Below are positions 1 to 7,491 of a stretch of DNA of 64,000 bases, one piece after another (the first letter of the stretch is position 1; every line of letters starts with the position of its first letter). The position numbers and the translations under genes were made by a program. The stretch covers positions 7,659,105-7,723,104 of the forward strand of contig NZ_ABIZ01000001.1 of the NCBI RefSeq assembly GCF_000172155.1, read 5' to 3'. The notes beneath the pieces are model-generated. The model was given only the letters and a program-made list of their open reading frames with translations. It was not told the origin of the DNA and did not search any database. The stretch comes from Verrucomicrobium spinosum DSM 4136 = JCM 18804 (lineage in GTDB: Bacteria; Verrucomicrobiota; Verrucomicrobiia; Verrucomicrobiales; Verrucomicrobiaceae).

Positions 1-1069
1 GGTCGAGCCGCAGCCGGTTTTGCACCAGCATGGGCTCAAAGTGTTCGCAGACCTCACGACAAATCACGCTGAGATCCACTATGGAGGTCTCGTCCAGCGC
101 CTTCTTCTTCTCCAAGCCCGCCAGAGCCAGCAGGCGGTCAAGCAGGTCCTGGAGACGCAGGGATTCGCCGTGGATGTTGCGCAGGAACTTGCGCCTCTGC
201 TCCTCGGGCATGGTGCCCTCCTGCAACAGCTCGGCCGCCCCGCGGATGGCCGCCACGGGGCTCTTCAGCTCGTGCGTCATGGTCTGCACGTAGTGCTCCA
301 CGTATTCACGGTTCTCCAGCACATCCCGCATGGTCTCAAAGGCCCCTCCCAGCGTCTTCATCTCGCTGCCGTGGAGGGCGGGCACGGCGGGGCGCTCGCC
401 CGCGGTGACGGCCTGCGCGTAGTCGGTCAGCCGGCGGATCGGTCGGGTCGTCCATCGGGCCAGAAGGAAGGAGCCCATCACCATGCACAGGATGAGGGAC
501 CCGATCGTGCGCTTCAGCCAGGCCCGGGTCTCATCGCGGAACTTGAACACACTGCGCTGCGGCTTCGCGACACTGACGACGCCCACCACCCTGTCGTCCA
601 CCCTGATGGGTGCGGCGGAGTACATCACCGAGGAGTTGACGTCATTCTCATCCTCCCGGGAGGAACGGGCCCCGTAAAAGCCGTTGAGCGTGAGCACCAC
701 ATCCCGCTTGGCCCGCTTCTCCCCCACCGTCTCCGGGTGCAGGGAGTCAAACAGCACCACCCCTTTCGCATCCGTCACATACACATCCATGTCCACCCGC
801 GTTTTGAGGAAGGAATAGATGCGCGCCTCAAACTGGCGGTTCTTCGCCCCTTCCATCGCCGCCTTCATCGGCGTCGAGTCCAGAGTGCCGTCTGCCCTCA
901 TGTCCCGGGACAGCATCTCCGCCAGCACATGCGCGATATCCACCATGGGCTCCTCCGCCGCCTCCAGGTACTGGCGCTCCACCCGTTCCAGCACCTGATC
1001 CATCATCAGCCAGAAACCAATGGCCGAGATGAGGGCGAAGCCGAACAACAGCTTCGACGTGAGGGACAT
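1..1069 (-). CDS. creC: CreC-like sensor histidine kinase (3' part beyond the left edge)
   Basis: This is an inner-membrane sensor kinase that should phosphorylate the CreB-like regulator encoded just upstream. The 356 codons present show a membrane segment near residues 7-24, a periplasmic sensor region to about 186, a second membrane segment near 187-204, a HAMP-like stretch (ARWTTRPIRRLTDYA) and a dimerisation H-box with the motif MTHELKSPVAAIRGAAELL. His266 is the predicted phospho-acceptor. The H-box closely resembles that of the CreC family (HELKSPLAAIRGAAE). The ATP-binding domain lies outside the window. The chosen ATG at 1069 follows creB by 65 bases; a TTG six codons upstream is also possible. 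Two-component operon structure is seen; the CreBC assignment is from motif recall. Confidence 0.88.
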   Translation of the reverse strand, partial: MSLTSKLLFGFALISAIGFWLMMDQVLERVERQYLEAAEEPMVDIAHVLAEMLSRDMRADGTLDSTPMKAAMEGAKNRQFEARIYSFLKTRVDMDVYVTDAKGVVLFDSLHPETVGEKRAKRDVVLTLNGFYGARSSREDENDVNSSVMYSAAPIRVDDRVVGVVSVAKPQRSVFKFRDETRAWLKRTIGSLILCMVMGSFLLARWTTRPIRRLTDYAQAVTAGERPAVPALHGSEMKTLGGAFETMRDVLENREYVEHYVQTMTHELKSPVAAIRGAAELLQEGTMPEEQRRKFLRNIHGESLRLQDLLDRLLALAGLEKKKALDETSIVDLSVICREVCEHFEPMLVQNRLRLD

Positions 1070-1134
1070 GGAGAAGGAGAACTTCAAAGCTCAATAAAAA
1101 AAGATCGATAAACAGCCCCGGCCCAACGGCTCTC

Positions 1135-1878
1135 TCAGCTCCAAGCTTCCGTGAGTGAGTAGCCCATGCCGCGATGGGTCACAATGGCCTCCACCTCCTC
1201 CCGGATAAGCTTCATCTTGGCCCGGAGAGACTTCACGTGCGCGTCCACAGTGCGCTCCATCGCCGCATCTGGCTCGTCTGAGGCGTGCTCCATGAGCTGG
1301 CTGCGGCTGAAAACCCGGCCCGGGTGGCGGGCCAGCGTTTGCAGCAGACGGTACTCGTAGCGGGAGAGCGGCAACACCTCACCGAAGTACCGGATCTGGC
1401 AGCGCGTCTCATCCACCACCACCGGGGTGGTCGCTCCGAGCGGTCCCGCCTGGGGCTGAGGCGTGACTTGGGCTTGGATCGGGCCCGTGGCAGCAGGAGC
1501 GGCCTGGGGCTGGGTCCGCCGTAGTACCGCCCGCACCCGGGCCGTGAGCTCCCGGGGGCTGAAGGGCTTGCACAGGTAGTCATCCCCCCCAATCTCCAGA
1601 CCCACCACGCGGTCCACCTCAGAAGAACGGGCCGTCAGGAAGATCACGGGCACGTTCTTGGACGTGCGCACCTGTCGGCAAACCTCAAACCCGGTCATGT
1701 CCGGCAGGCCGATGTCCAGCACCACCAGCGCAAACTCCTCCTGGCCCAGGATCTCCAGCGCCGAGGCCCCCGTGCCGGAGATCTGCACGGCGAATCCTTC
1801 AGACTCCAGCGAGTACTGCAGGGTGTCGGCAATCGACGGCTCATCTTCAACGACAAGGATGCGGGGACGGATGACCAT
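1135..1878 (-). CDS. creB: CreB-like OmpR-family response regulator
   Basis: This is a 247-residue DNA-binding response regulator, partner of the adjacent CreC-like kinase. The N-terminal receiver domain has the acidic pair VVEDE, the phospho-acceptor Asp55 in VLDIGLPD and the conserved Lys in CKPFSPRE. A Pro/Ala/Gln-rich linker of about 35 residues (roughly 123-158) separates it from a winged-helix domain with the OmpR pattern (LSRYEYRLLQ, VFSRSQLMEH, ERTVDAHVKSLRAK). The linker is longer than usual for this family. The open frame extends 21 codons upstream to 1941, but the residues there do not look like a receiver domain, so the ATG at 1878 is preferred. It is the first gene of a probable two-gene operon with creC. 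Confidence 0.88.
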   Translation of the reverse strand: MVIRPRILVVEDEPSIADTLQYSLESEGFAVQISGTGASALEILGQEEFALVVLDIGLPDMTGFEVCRQVRTSKNVPVIFLTARSSEVDRVVGLEIGGDDYLCKPFSPRELTARVRAVLRRTQPQAAPAATGPIQAQVTPQPQAGPLGATTPVVVDETRCQIRYFGEVLPLSRYEYRLLQTLARHPGRVFSRSQLMEHASDEPDAAMERTVDAHVKSLRAKMKLIREEVEAIVTHRGMGYSLTEAWS

Positions 1879-2130
1879 GGCGGGAAGGGCGGGGCAGAGA
1901 GATTCTGGGGCAGACCAAGGCACAATGTGGGCGGAGAGCATCTGATTTTATCGGGTGGGGCTGCATTCGTCATCCACGCAGCTCCCTCAAGGCGAGCCAG
2001 TGCGACTTCTGCCATGATGTCCGCCCGGATTGAAAAAAGTGTGAAGCGTCAGTGAATAGGAGATGAATTCCGCCGCTCCGAGGCGCAAAAGATCTTTTGA
2101 ATCCCTCAACAGGTGGGGCATCATAGGCCC

Positions 2131-2751
2131 ATGGCCCTGCCCAAGTTCGTCAAATCATACACACCCGACGAGTACTATGTGCTTGAGCGTCTCGCCGACT
2201 ACAAGAGCGAATACTACCAGGGAGAGATCTTTGCCATGTCAGGATCCACCACCCGGCACGCCATGGTGGGGACCAACTTGCTGGTTGAGCTTGGAATCCA
2301 GTTAAAAGGCAAGCGCTGCTCCCCCATCAACAGCGACCAGCGCATCAAGGTGGAGGCAACGGGGCTGCGCACGTATCCGGACGTCAGTGTCTTTTGTGGT
2401 CCCAAGGAATACGACGCTGAGGATTCCCAGCGGGACACCGCCACGAATCCCACCATGCTGTTCGAAGTCCTTTCCGAATCGACGGAAGGCTACGACCGCG
2501 GCACAAAGGCGGAGCACTACCGGCGCATTCCCTCTCTCCAGGGCTACGCCCTCCTCTCGCAGGACAAGGCGCACATTGAGCTCTTCGAGCGCCAGGGAGA
2601 TGGCTCATGGCGGCTCACCGAAGCCACCGGTCTGGAGTCCTCGATTGCTCTTTCATGCATCGACGTCACGCTCCACCTCGCAGAGGTTTACGCCGGGGTG
2701 GAGTTCGATGAACCCACTTCCTTGAAGGTCATCCAGCCCGAAAGGGCGTGA
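2131..2751 (+). CDS. Uma2-family (DUF820) predicted endonuclease
   Basis: This 206-residue protein has the Uma2 pattern: an N-terminal segment (TPDEYYVLERLADYKSEYYQGEIFAMSG), then HAMVGTNLL, the restriction-like acidic motif TYPDVSVFC, and FEVLSEST before a Tyr- and Arg-rich stretch ending YRRIPSLQGYALL. These correspond to the PD-(D/E)XK-like core of the family. The biological role of most Uma2 proteins is unknown; they are abundant in Cyanobacteria, Planctomycetes and Verrucomicrobia. A GTG at 2113 could add six residues, but the ATG at 2131 lies 12 bases after a GGTGGGG stretch and fits the family N-terminus better. It stands alone, divergent from creB and followed by repeat-rich non-coding DNA. 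Confidence 0.85.
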   Translation: MALPKFVKSYTPDEYYVLERLADYKSEYYQGEIFAMSGSTTRHAMVGTNLLVELGIQLKGKRCSPINSDQRIKVEATGLRTYPDVSVFCGPKEYDAEDSQRDTATNPTMLFEVLSESTEGYDRGTKAEHYRRIPSLQGYALLSQDKAHIELFERQGDGSWRLTEATGLESSIALSCIDVTLHLAEVYAGVEFDEPTSLKVIQPERA

Positions 2752-2844
2752 TGAGGGTATTTTAAAGTGGTTTCCCTCGCGGTCATGGAGTGGCCCTTGG
2801 ACACTTGACAGCTCTCCGCGGGACAAGCGTCGCATACCGGGAAG

Positions 2845-3100
2845 TTAGTGCCTGCCAAGGAACCTGGTGACTGACGTGGGGGTGTTGATGGCGGTGGAGA
2901 GAAAGCAGATGCGGTCGGCCTTCCCACCTGATCATCCTCCGCGGAGGCACCCAGGGTTGACTCGCTTAAGGCTCGTCCAACCGCTGGGCTGTGCTAGAAA
3001 TCCCCTTCGGGGATTGGCTGCGAACTGAGCAGTAGTTGGTTCCTTGGCGGCCACCCCAAAACGCGCGCGATTGGTTCGTTCTCCTCACGTCGACAACTAC
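2845..3100. repeat. Structured intergenic repeat, left-truncated copy
   Basis: The stretch from about 2870 matches 30412-30626 over most of its length (shared blocks include TGACGTGGGGGTGTTGATGG and GCGGCCACCCCAAAA). It ends at 3100 in the terminal motif CTCCTCACGTCGACAACTAC. It carries two stem-loops: 2950-2988 (stem CCCAG..GGTTG, loop ACTCGCTTAAGGCTCGTC) and 2999-3015 (AATCCCC-TTC-GGGGATT). The outer pair of the second stem is A-T here and G-C in the other copy, a compensatory change. The left terminus and about 130 internal bases present in the other copy are missing. Confidence 0.8.
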
Positions 3101-3225
3101 GACCGGTGTTATTGGCCTCACGGCAGAAGGCATTCTCAATCACCCTCCGCATCCGCACACACCCCGATGGCTCACGCCTCAACTCCCACCCACTGGTCTT
3201 TGATCACCCACCACCCAGCGCCCCT

Positions 3226-3245
3226 GTAGTTGTCGACGTAAGGAG
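3226..3245 (+). repeat. Terminal motif of the structured repeat family
   Basis: GTAGTTGTCGACGTAAGGAG is the inverted counterpart of the motif at 3081-3100 and matches the left terminus at 30112-30131 with one difference. The following bases (about 3252-3268) match, inverted, a segment at 30250-30265. It probably marks a fragment of a second element abutting the first in opposite orientation. Confidence 0.7.
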
Positions 3246-3408
3246 GCACTAGCTGAAGCGTCTGCGAGCTTCTCCTGCTCGCCGATCCCGCCAAGTATCG
3301 ACAGACGGTGGGCTTTATCGGCGGAAGGCGGAAAGAATGCCCCATCCGGATTACTCCCGCAGCCACGCTGCGGGGCACCCTCAACCACCAACCTCCCCCG
3401 GCCCCGGT

Positions 3409-4722
3409 TCAGCCAAACAACTGTGTGAGCGGCTGTCCCTTGTCCGCCACGGTAAAAGGCCGCTTGCTGGGTGAGTACAACACCTGGTCAAGAGGAATGC
3501 CCAGGGCATACGCGATGGTGGCGTTGAAGGCGGGAATGTCCACTTTGTTCTCCGCCACCTCGAACCCCTTCTCATCCTTCTTCCCGTAGGCCTGGCCTCC
3601 GCGAATGCCCCCGCCGGCGAACAGACAGGTGAAGGCCTTGGGATGGTGGTCGCGGCCGTCGTTCTGGTTGATCTCCGGCGTGCGGCCGAACTCCGTGGCC
3701 AGCACCACCAGCGTCTCGCTCAGCAGTCCCCGCGCCTCCAGGTCCTGGAGGAGGGTGCTCAGCGCCGCGTCCAGTTCTTCACAAAGCTCCGGCACACGGA
3801 TGAAGTTCGCATTGTGCGTGTCCCAGTTGCCGAAGCTTACTTCCACGAACCGCACCCCGTGCTCCACGAGGCGGCGGGCCAGCAGGCAGCCCTGGCCAAA
3901 GGAGGATTCGCGCCCATAACGGTCGCGCAACTCATCGTTCTCCTGGCTCAGGTCAAAGGCCTTGAGCTCCTCGCTCTTCATCATGCGCACGGCATCATCA
4001 TACATGTCCGCGTAGGCACGCACGTTCTTGACGTTGTATTTCTGCGCGAAGGTGGTGTCGAGCTGGCGGGCCGCCCCCAGGCGGCTGCCAAAGCGGTCCT
4101 CACTGCTGGCGAACCAGCTGTTGATCTTGCTGTTGGAGACGCCGTCATCCGGGTCATTCACCATGAGCGGGCTGTACTTGGCCTCAAAGAACCCGGCCCC
4201 GGGGTGGCGGCTGTCGTTCCCGATCATCACACTGCCCGGCAGGCTGGGATTGCCACGCTCCTGGAACTTCTGCAGCCAGGCCCCCATGGCGGGGTGGCGG
4301 ATGGAGCTGCGCAGCGTGTAGCTGGTGTGCATGTAGTACTGCCCCTGCTCATGCGCCCCCTGCGTGGAGTTCATGGAATTCACCAGCGCCACCTTGTCCA
4401 TCTGGCGGGCCATGAGGGGCAGATTGGAGCTGATGCGAATGCCGTCCGCCGTCGTCTTGATGGCGTCTGTCTCCCCGCTCACCTCCTTGTTCTCCGGGCG
4501 GGGGTCAAAGGTGTCCAGGTGGCTCATGCCGCCGGTCATGTAGAGGTAGATCACGTTGCGCGCCGTCGCCACCTGCTTGAGGGGCGAGGTGCCCAGCCCG
4601 GCGGCGGCAAGACCGCGCCCCTGGAGCTGGTTCAGAAGAGACACTCCAAGGAAGGTCTTGGCCGCACCGCTCACAAACTGGCGGCGGGTGGGCTGGTCCA
4701 CGGACTGGAAGAGCGGGTTCAT
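3409..4722 (-). CDS. DUF1501 domain-containing secreted protein
   Basis: This 437-residue protein belongs to the DUF1501 family, an alkaline phosphatase/sulfatase-like fold common in Planctomycetes and Verrucomicrobia. The N-terminus has a twin-arginine-like export signal (TRRQFVSGAAKTFLGVSL, Arg13-Arg14). Family-typical stretches follow: YLYMTGGMSHLDTFDPRP, MIGNDSRHPGAGFF, FGQGCLLARRLVEHGVRFVEV and VVLATEFGRTPEINQNDGRDHHPKAFTCLFAGGGIRGG, the last containing the conserved Asp/His cluster. It lies 24 bases downstream of the DUF1549/DUF1553 gene on the same strand. The two families are almost always paired, so a two-gene operon and a joint envelope or periplasmic function are likely. The substrate is unknown. 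Confidence 0.93.
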   Translation of the reverse strand: MNPLFQSVDQPTRRQFVSGAAKTFLGVSLLNQLQGRGLAAAGLGTSPLKQVATARNVIYLYMTGGMSHLDTFDPRPENKEVSGETDAIKTTADGIRISSNLPLMARQMDKVALVNSMNSTQGAHEQGQYYMHTSYTLRSSIRHPAMGAWLQKFQERGNPSLPGSVMIGNDSRHPGAGFFEAKYSPLMVNDPDDGVSNSKINSWFASSEDRFGSRLGAARQLDTTFAQKYNVKNVRAYADMYDDAVRMMKSEELKAFDLSQENDELRDRYGRESSFGQGCLLARRLVEHGVRFVEVSFGNWDTHNANFIRVPELCEELDAALSTLLQDLEARGLLSETLVVLATEFGRTPEINQNDGRDHHPKAFTCLFAGGGIRGGQAYGKKDEKGFEVAENKVDIPAFNATIAYALGIPLDQVLYSPSKRPFTVADKGQPLTQLFG

Positions 4723-4746
4723 CGAAATAAATGCAGAAAAGGGTGG

Positions 4747-7164
4747 TTACTGGATGAAGAGGAACTGGCGGGTGTTGAGCACGGTCCAGAGGATGTCCCC
4801 CCGGCCTTCCTGCGGGTTCTGCTCCACCATCGGGCGCAGCACCGCTTTCTCCTCCTCCGTGGCCCGGCGGCTCAGCGTGCTGAGGTAGATGGTGTCGATC
4901 GCGGCGTTCACATCTTTGCCATCCTTCCGGACTTCCCGCGCAAGCGTGGCAAAGGGGCTGATCAGGTTGCGGAACAACGCGCCATTCATCATCGTCAGTG
5001 CCTGCATCACGGAGGCATCGCGATTGCCATTCTCCACCAGTTCCCGGTCACTCTGACCATAGAGTCTGAGGAAGTGCCCGTTGGGGGCCGGATTGCGCAG
5101 ATCTGCCGCACGGACCAGGTTGCGGTCCCGGTACTCGGCAAACTTGCGGTAGTTCTCCTTTTTCTCCTTGGTGTCCACGCCCCATTCCAACATCTCGCGG
5201 TCGCGCACGGCCGTCTGCCAGTTCGAGTAATCCTTGCGCTGCTGGTCCAGGACGAAGTCCAAGGCCTCGTCCATGGTCGGGATCTTGCCAAAGTGCTTCA
5301 CCGCTGCCGCGATCTGCGCGACGAACTCCGGATCCGTCCGCTTCGCCACCACGTCAGGCTCCTTGGCAATCTGCTCCGCGAGCTTCTGGAAGCCGGCGTT
5401 GAAGACGATCTCGTCGGACTTTGCGTAGATCTTCTGCCGCTGGGTTTTGGCCGCCTTTTTGGCCTCGCGCACCTCCGCCTCACTCAGCGTGCCCGCCTTG
5501 AGAGCCACCGTCTTGGCCTGGATGTCCTCATTCAGATCCTTGCCATAGGCCGCGATCTTCCGGGCCCCTTCCACCAGCTCCGCCGGGGTCTGGGCCAGGA
5601 GGGTGCGGTCCATCCACTCCACCTTGGTCAGGAGTTGCTTCGTGTCCATGTAGGTGGCATGGCTGGCCTCATCGGGATTGTCCTTGGCCAGGGCCACGAT
5701 CGAATCCCAGATCTGTTCCGCCGTCATGCGGCGCAGCAAAGGTCCCGGGAAGTGGTATTGCGCCCCCAGCTCCACATCCGCAGTGTAGGCCTCCCGTTGA
5801 TAGGTCTGGGAGTTCAGCAGGATGCGCAAATACGCCTTCATGTCGAAGTTCACCTGCTTCATGGTAGTTTCAAGGAACTCCATGAGGGCCGGGTTGCTTG
5901 GCACGGTGGAGTCCGTGATCTCATCCACGGGGTCGATCACCCCCATGCCCATCACTTTCTTCCACAGCCGGTTCGCCACCACCAGGGTGAAGCGCGGATT
6001 CTCCCGCGAGGTCATCCACTGTGAATAGGCCAGGATGGGAGCCTCACCCTCCTTGGTGATCTTGCCGTCCTTGGAGAAGGACACCGGGATCATTGGTTCG
6101 ATGTTCGCACCGGGTCTGGCATCCTTGTACTGGTAGTCACCAGGCAGCTTCAACGTGCGGTCCAGGGCGTACACATGGTTGAAACGCAACCGGAACAGGA
6201 TCTCGCTGAAGGCCTTGTTCATCGTCCGGCGCTCCTCAACCGCCAGGCCCTGCTGGGCCATGAAGCGGTTCACATCCGCCGCATTGGCCAGGGCGTTGGA
6301 CCCTGCCATGCCGTTGCTGTGCGCGGCCATCTGGTAGTAGTCCATCTGGCTCCACTTGTCGAAGGGGTGGTTGTGGCACTGCGCGCACACCATCTGGGTG
6401 CCCAGGAAGACCTGGGTCGTCACTGCCATGTTGTCCAGCGGCATGCCCAGATCCCGCATGTAGAACCCCATGGCCCCATCTTCATAGGTGGCACCATCGG
6501 CAGTCAGCAGTTCCCGCACCATCCGGTCATACGGCTTGTTGTCTCTCAGTGACTCCTTGAGCCACTGGATGTACGCCGCCCCTGCCTCACGCCCCTGCCC
6601 ACCGGGGGCAATCCCGTTCTTCACCCGCAACACATCCGCCCAGAAGTTGAAGGCATGCTGCACATAGCCGTCGCTGTTCAGCAGTTGATCAATGAGCTTC
6701 TGCCGTTTGGTGGCATCCTTTGATTCCAGGAACGCCACGGCTTCCGCCTTGGTGGGAATGCGGCCAACCACATCCAGATAAATGCGGCGCACAAAGACCT
6801 CATCGGAGACCGGCGCATTGGGCTGGATCTTTTCCGCCGCGAGTTTCGTGGCCACCAGTTCATCAATCTTCGCCGCCGCCTGCTGGACCTCCACCTTGCC
6901 GGTGTAGAGAGGCTCCCTGGCTGGCGGAGTCTCCAGGAAGGTTACCTGCGCATTGCGATCCGCCCGTTTGGCGTTTTTGGCCACCGCCTTGACTTTGGGT
7001 TTTGCGGCGGGTGCAGCGGTCGGATTCACCGCCGGGACCGCCTTGGGAGTCATTTCCTCATCCGCGCCGGGCGCTCTGCCGGGAAGTGACATCACCACCA
7101 CGGCCGCTGCGGTGGTCACCGCGCGCAAGCCTGTCGTCAGGTATTGCTTTCTCACTGATTTCAT
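4747..7164 (-). CDS. DUF1549/DUF1553 domain-containing secreted protein with a haem-type CxxCH motif
   Basis: This 805-residue protein is the usual partner of DUF1501 proteins. After an N-terminal signal/anchor (about residues 10-33) and an Ala/Lys/Pro-rich linker, the DUF1549 region begins near residue 95 with FVRRIYLDVVGRIPTKAEAVAFL. A single CAQCH motif (residues 260-264) in VCAQCHNHPFDKWSQMDYYQ is the possible covalent haem or metal site. The C-terminal half is DUF1553 (PRFTLVVANRLWKKVMGMGVIDPVDE, then LLRRMTAEQIWDSIVAL, ending in an LSRRATEEEKA pattern). A long charged insert near residues 560-700 is coiled-coil-like and not part of the core domains. It is transcribed ahead of the DUF1501 gene. 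Function is unproven. Confidence 0.92.
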   Translation of the reverse strand: MKSVRKQYLTTGLRAVTTAAAVVVMSLPGRAPGADEEMTPKAVPAVNPTAAPAAKPKVKAVAKNAKRADRNAQVTFLETPPAREPLYTGKVEVQQAAAKIDELVATKLAAEKIQPNAPVSDEVFVRRIYLDVVGRIPTKAEAVAFLESKDATKRQKLIDQLLNSDGYVQHAFNFWADVLRVKNGIAPGGQGREAGAAYIQWLKESLRDNKPYDRMVRELLTADGATYEDGAMGFYMRDLGMPLDNMAVTTQVFLGTQMVCAQCHNHPFDKWSQMDYYQMAAHSNGMAGSNALANAADVNRFMAQQGLAVEERRTMNKAFSEILFRLRFNHVYALDRTLKLPGDYQYKDARPGANIEPMIPVSFSKDGKITKEGEAPILAYSQWMTSRENPRFTLVVANRLWKKVMGMGVIDPVDEITDSTVPSNPALMEFLETTMKQVNFDMKAYLRILLNSQTYQREAYTADVELGAQYHFPGPLLRRMTAEQIWDSIVALAKDNPDEASHATYMDTKQLLTKVEWMDRTLLAQTPAELVEGARKIAAYGKDLNEDIQAKTVALKAGTLSEAEVREAKKAAKTQRQKIYAKSDEIVFNAGFQKLAEQIAKEPDVVAKRTDPEFVAQIAAAVKHFGKIPTMDEALDFVLDQQRKDYSNWQTAVRDREMLEWGVDTKEKKENYRKFAEYRDRNLVRAADLRNPAPNGHFLRLYGQSDRELVENGNRDASVMQALTMMNGALFRNLISPFATLAREVRKDGKDVNAAIDTIYLSTLSRRATEEEKAVLRPMVEQNPQEGRGDILWTVLNTRQFLFIQ

Positions 7165-7491
7165 CGCTCTGGAGTCAAGTCGTTAGGACTGCGTCGTGCG
7201 CCGCAGCATTCAAAGAGGGTCACCAATGTTGCCACTGGCTGGCGCGTGAAAACGAAGCCGGTGGACACGCCTTTCATTTTTTTCGAGGTGGTTCGCCAGA
7301 CTGCCCCCACGATCCGGCGCAAGCGTGATCAAAACAATCGCAAGGGATTGGGAGAAATCGTGTCCAAAACCCCCCGCGATTTTGCCTCAAGAGGAGCGGC
7401 GTCCTTCCGACCTGTCTTCCCTCTACGGGAAGAAAACGCTCTAGCGCGCTCATCTTAAACCGCTTGCCTCACCCAAGCGCCCCTTGTCTTC
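7165..7491. other. Divergent intergenic region, no gene seen
   Basis: These 327 bases separate the divergent DUF1549 and PEP-CTERM genes and should hold both promoters. No repeat, RNA gene or strong terminator was recognised. Two short T- or A-rich stretches (near 7278 and 7330) could be promoter elements, but no convincing -35/-10 pair was chosen. Confidence 0.5.

Larger units (their letters stand above)
2752..3408. other. Non-coding intergenic stretch with repeat-element fragments
   Basis: No credible gene was seen. The stretch holds a partial copy of a structured repeat (2845-3100) that is found more completely at 30112-30626, and a second terminal motif in the opposite orientation at 3226-3245. 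Short open frames here lack any recognisable protein pattern. Confidence 0.7.

Noticed and set aside
2131-2751. The Uma2 protein as a TnsA-like transposition endonuclease
   Set aside because: No TnsB/TnsC-type gene or transposon ends lie nearby; the sequence fits the ordinary stand-alone Uma2 family.
3643-6024. A 793-residue open frame on the plus strand
   Set aside because: It is antisense to the DUF1501 and DUF1549/DUF1553 genes, is His/Leu/Arg-rich without any pattern, and arises from codon bias in GC-rich DNA.
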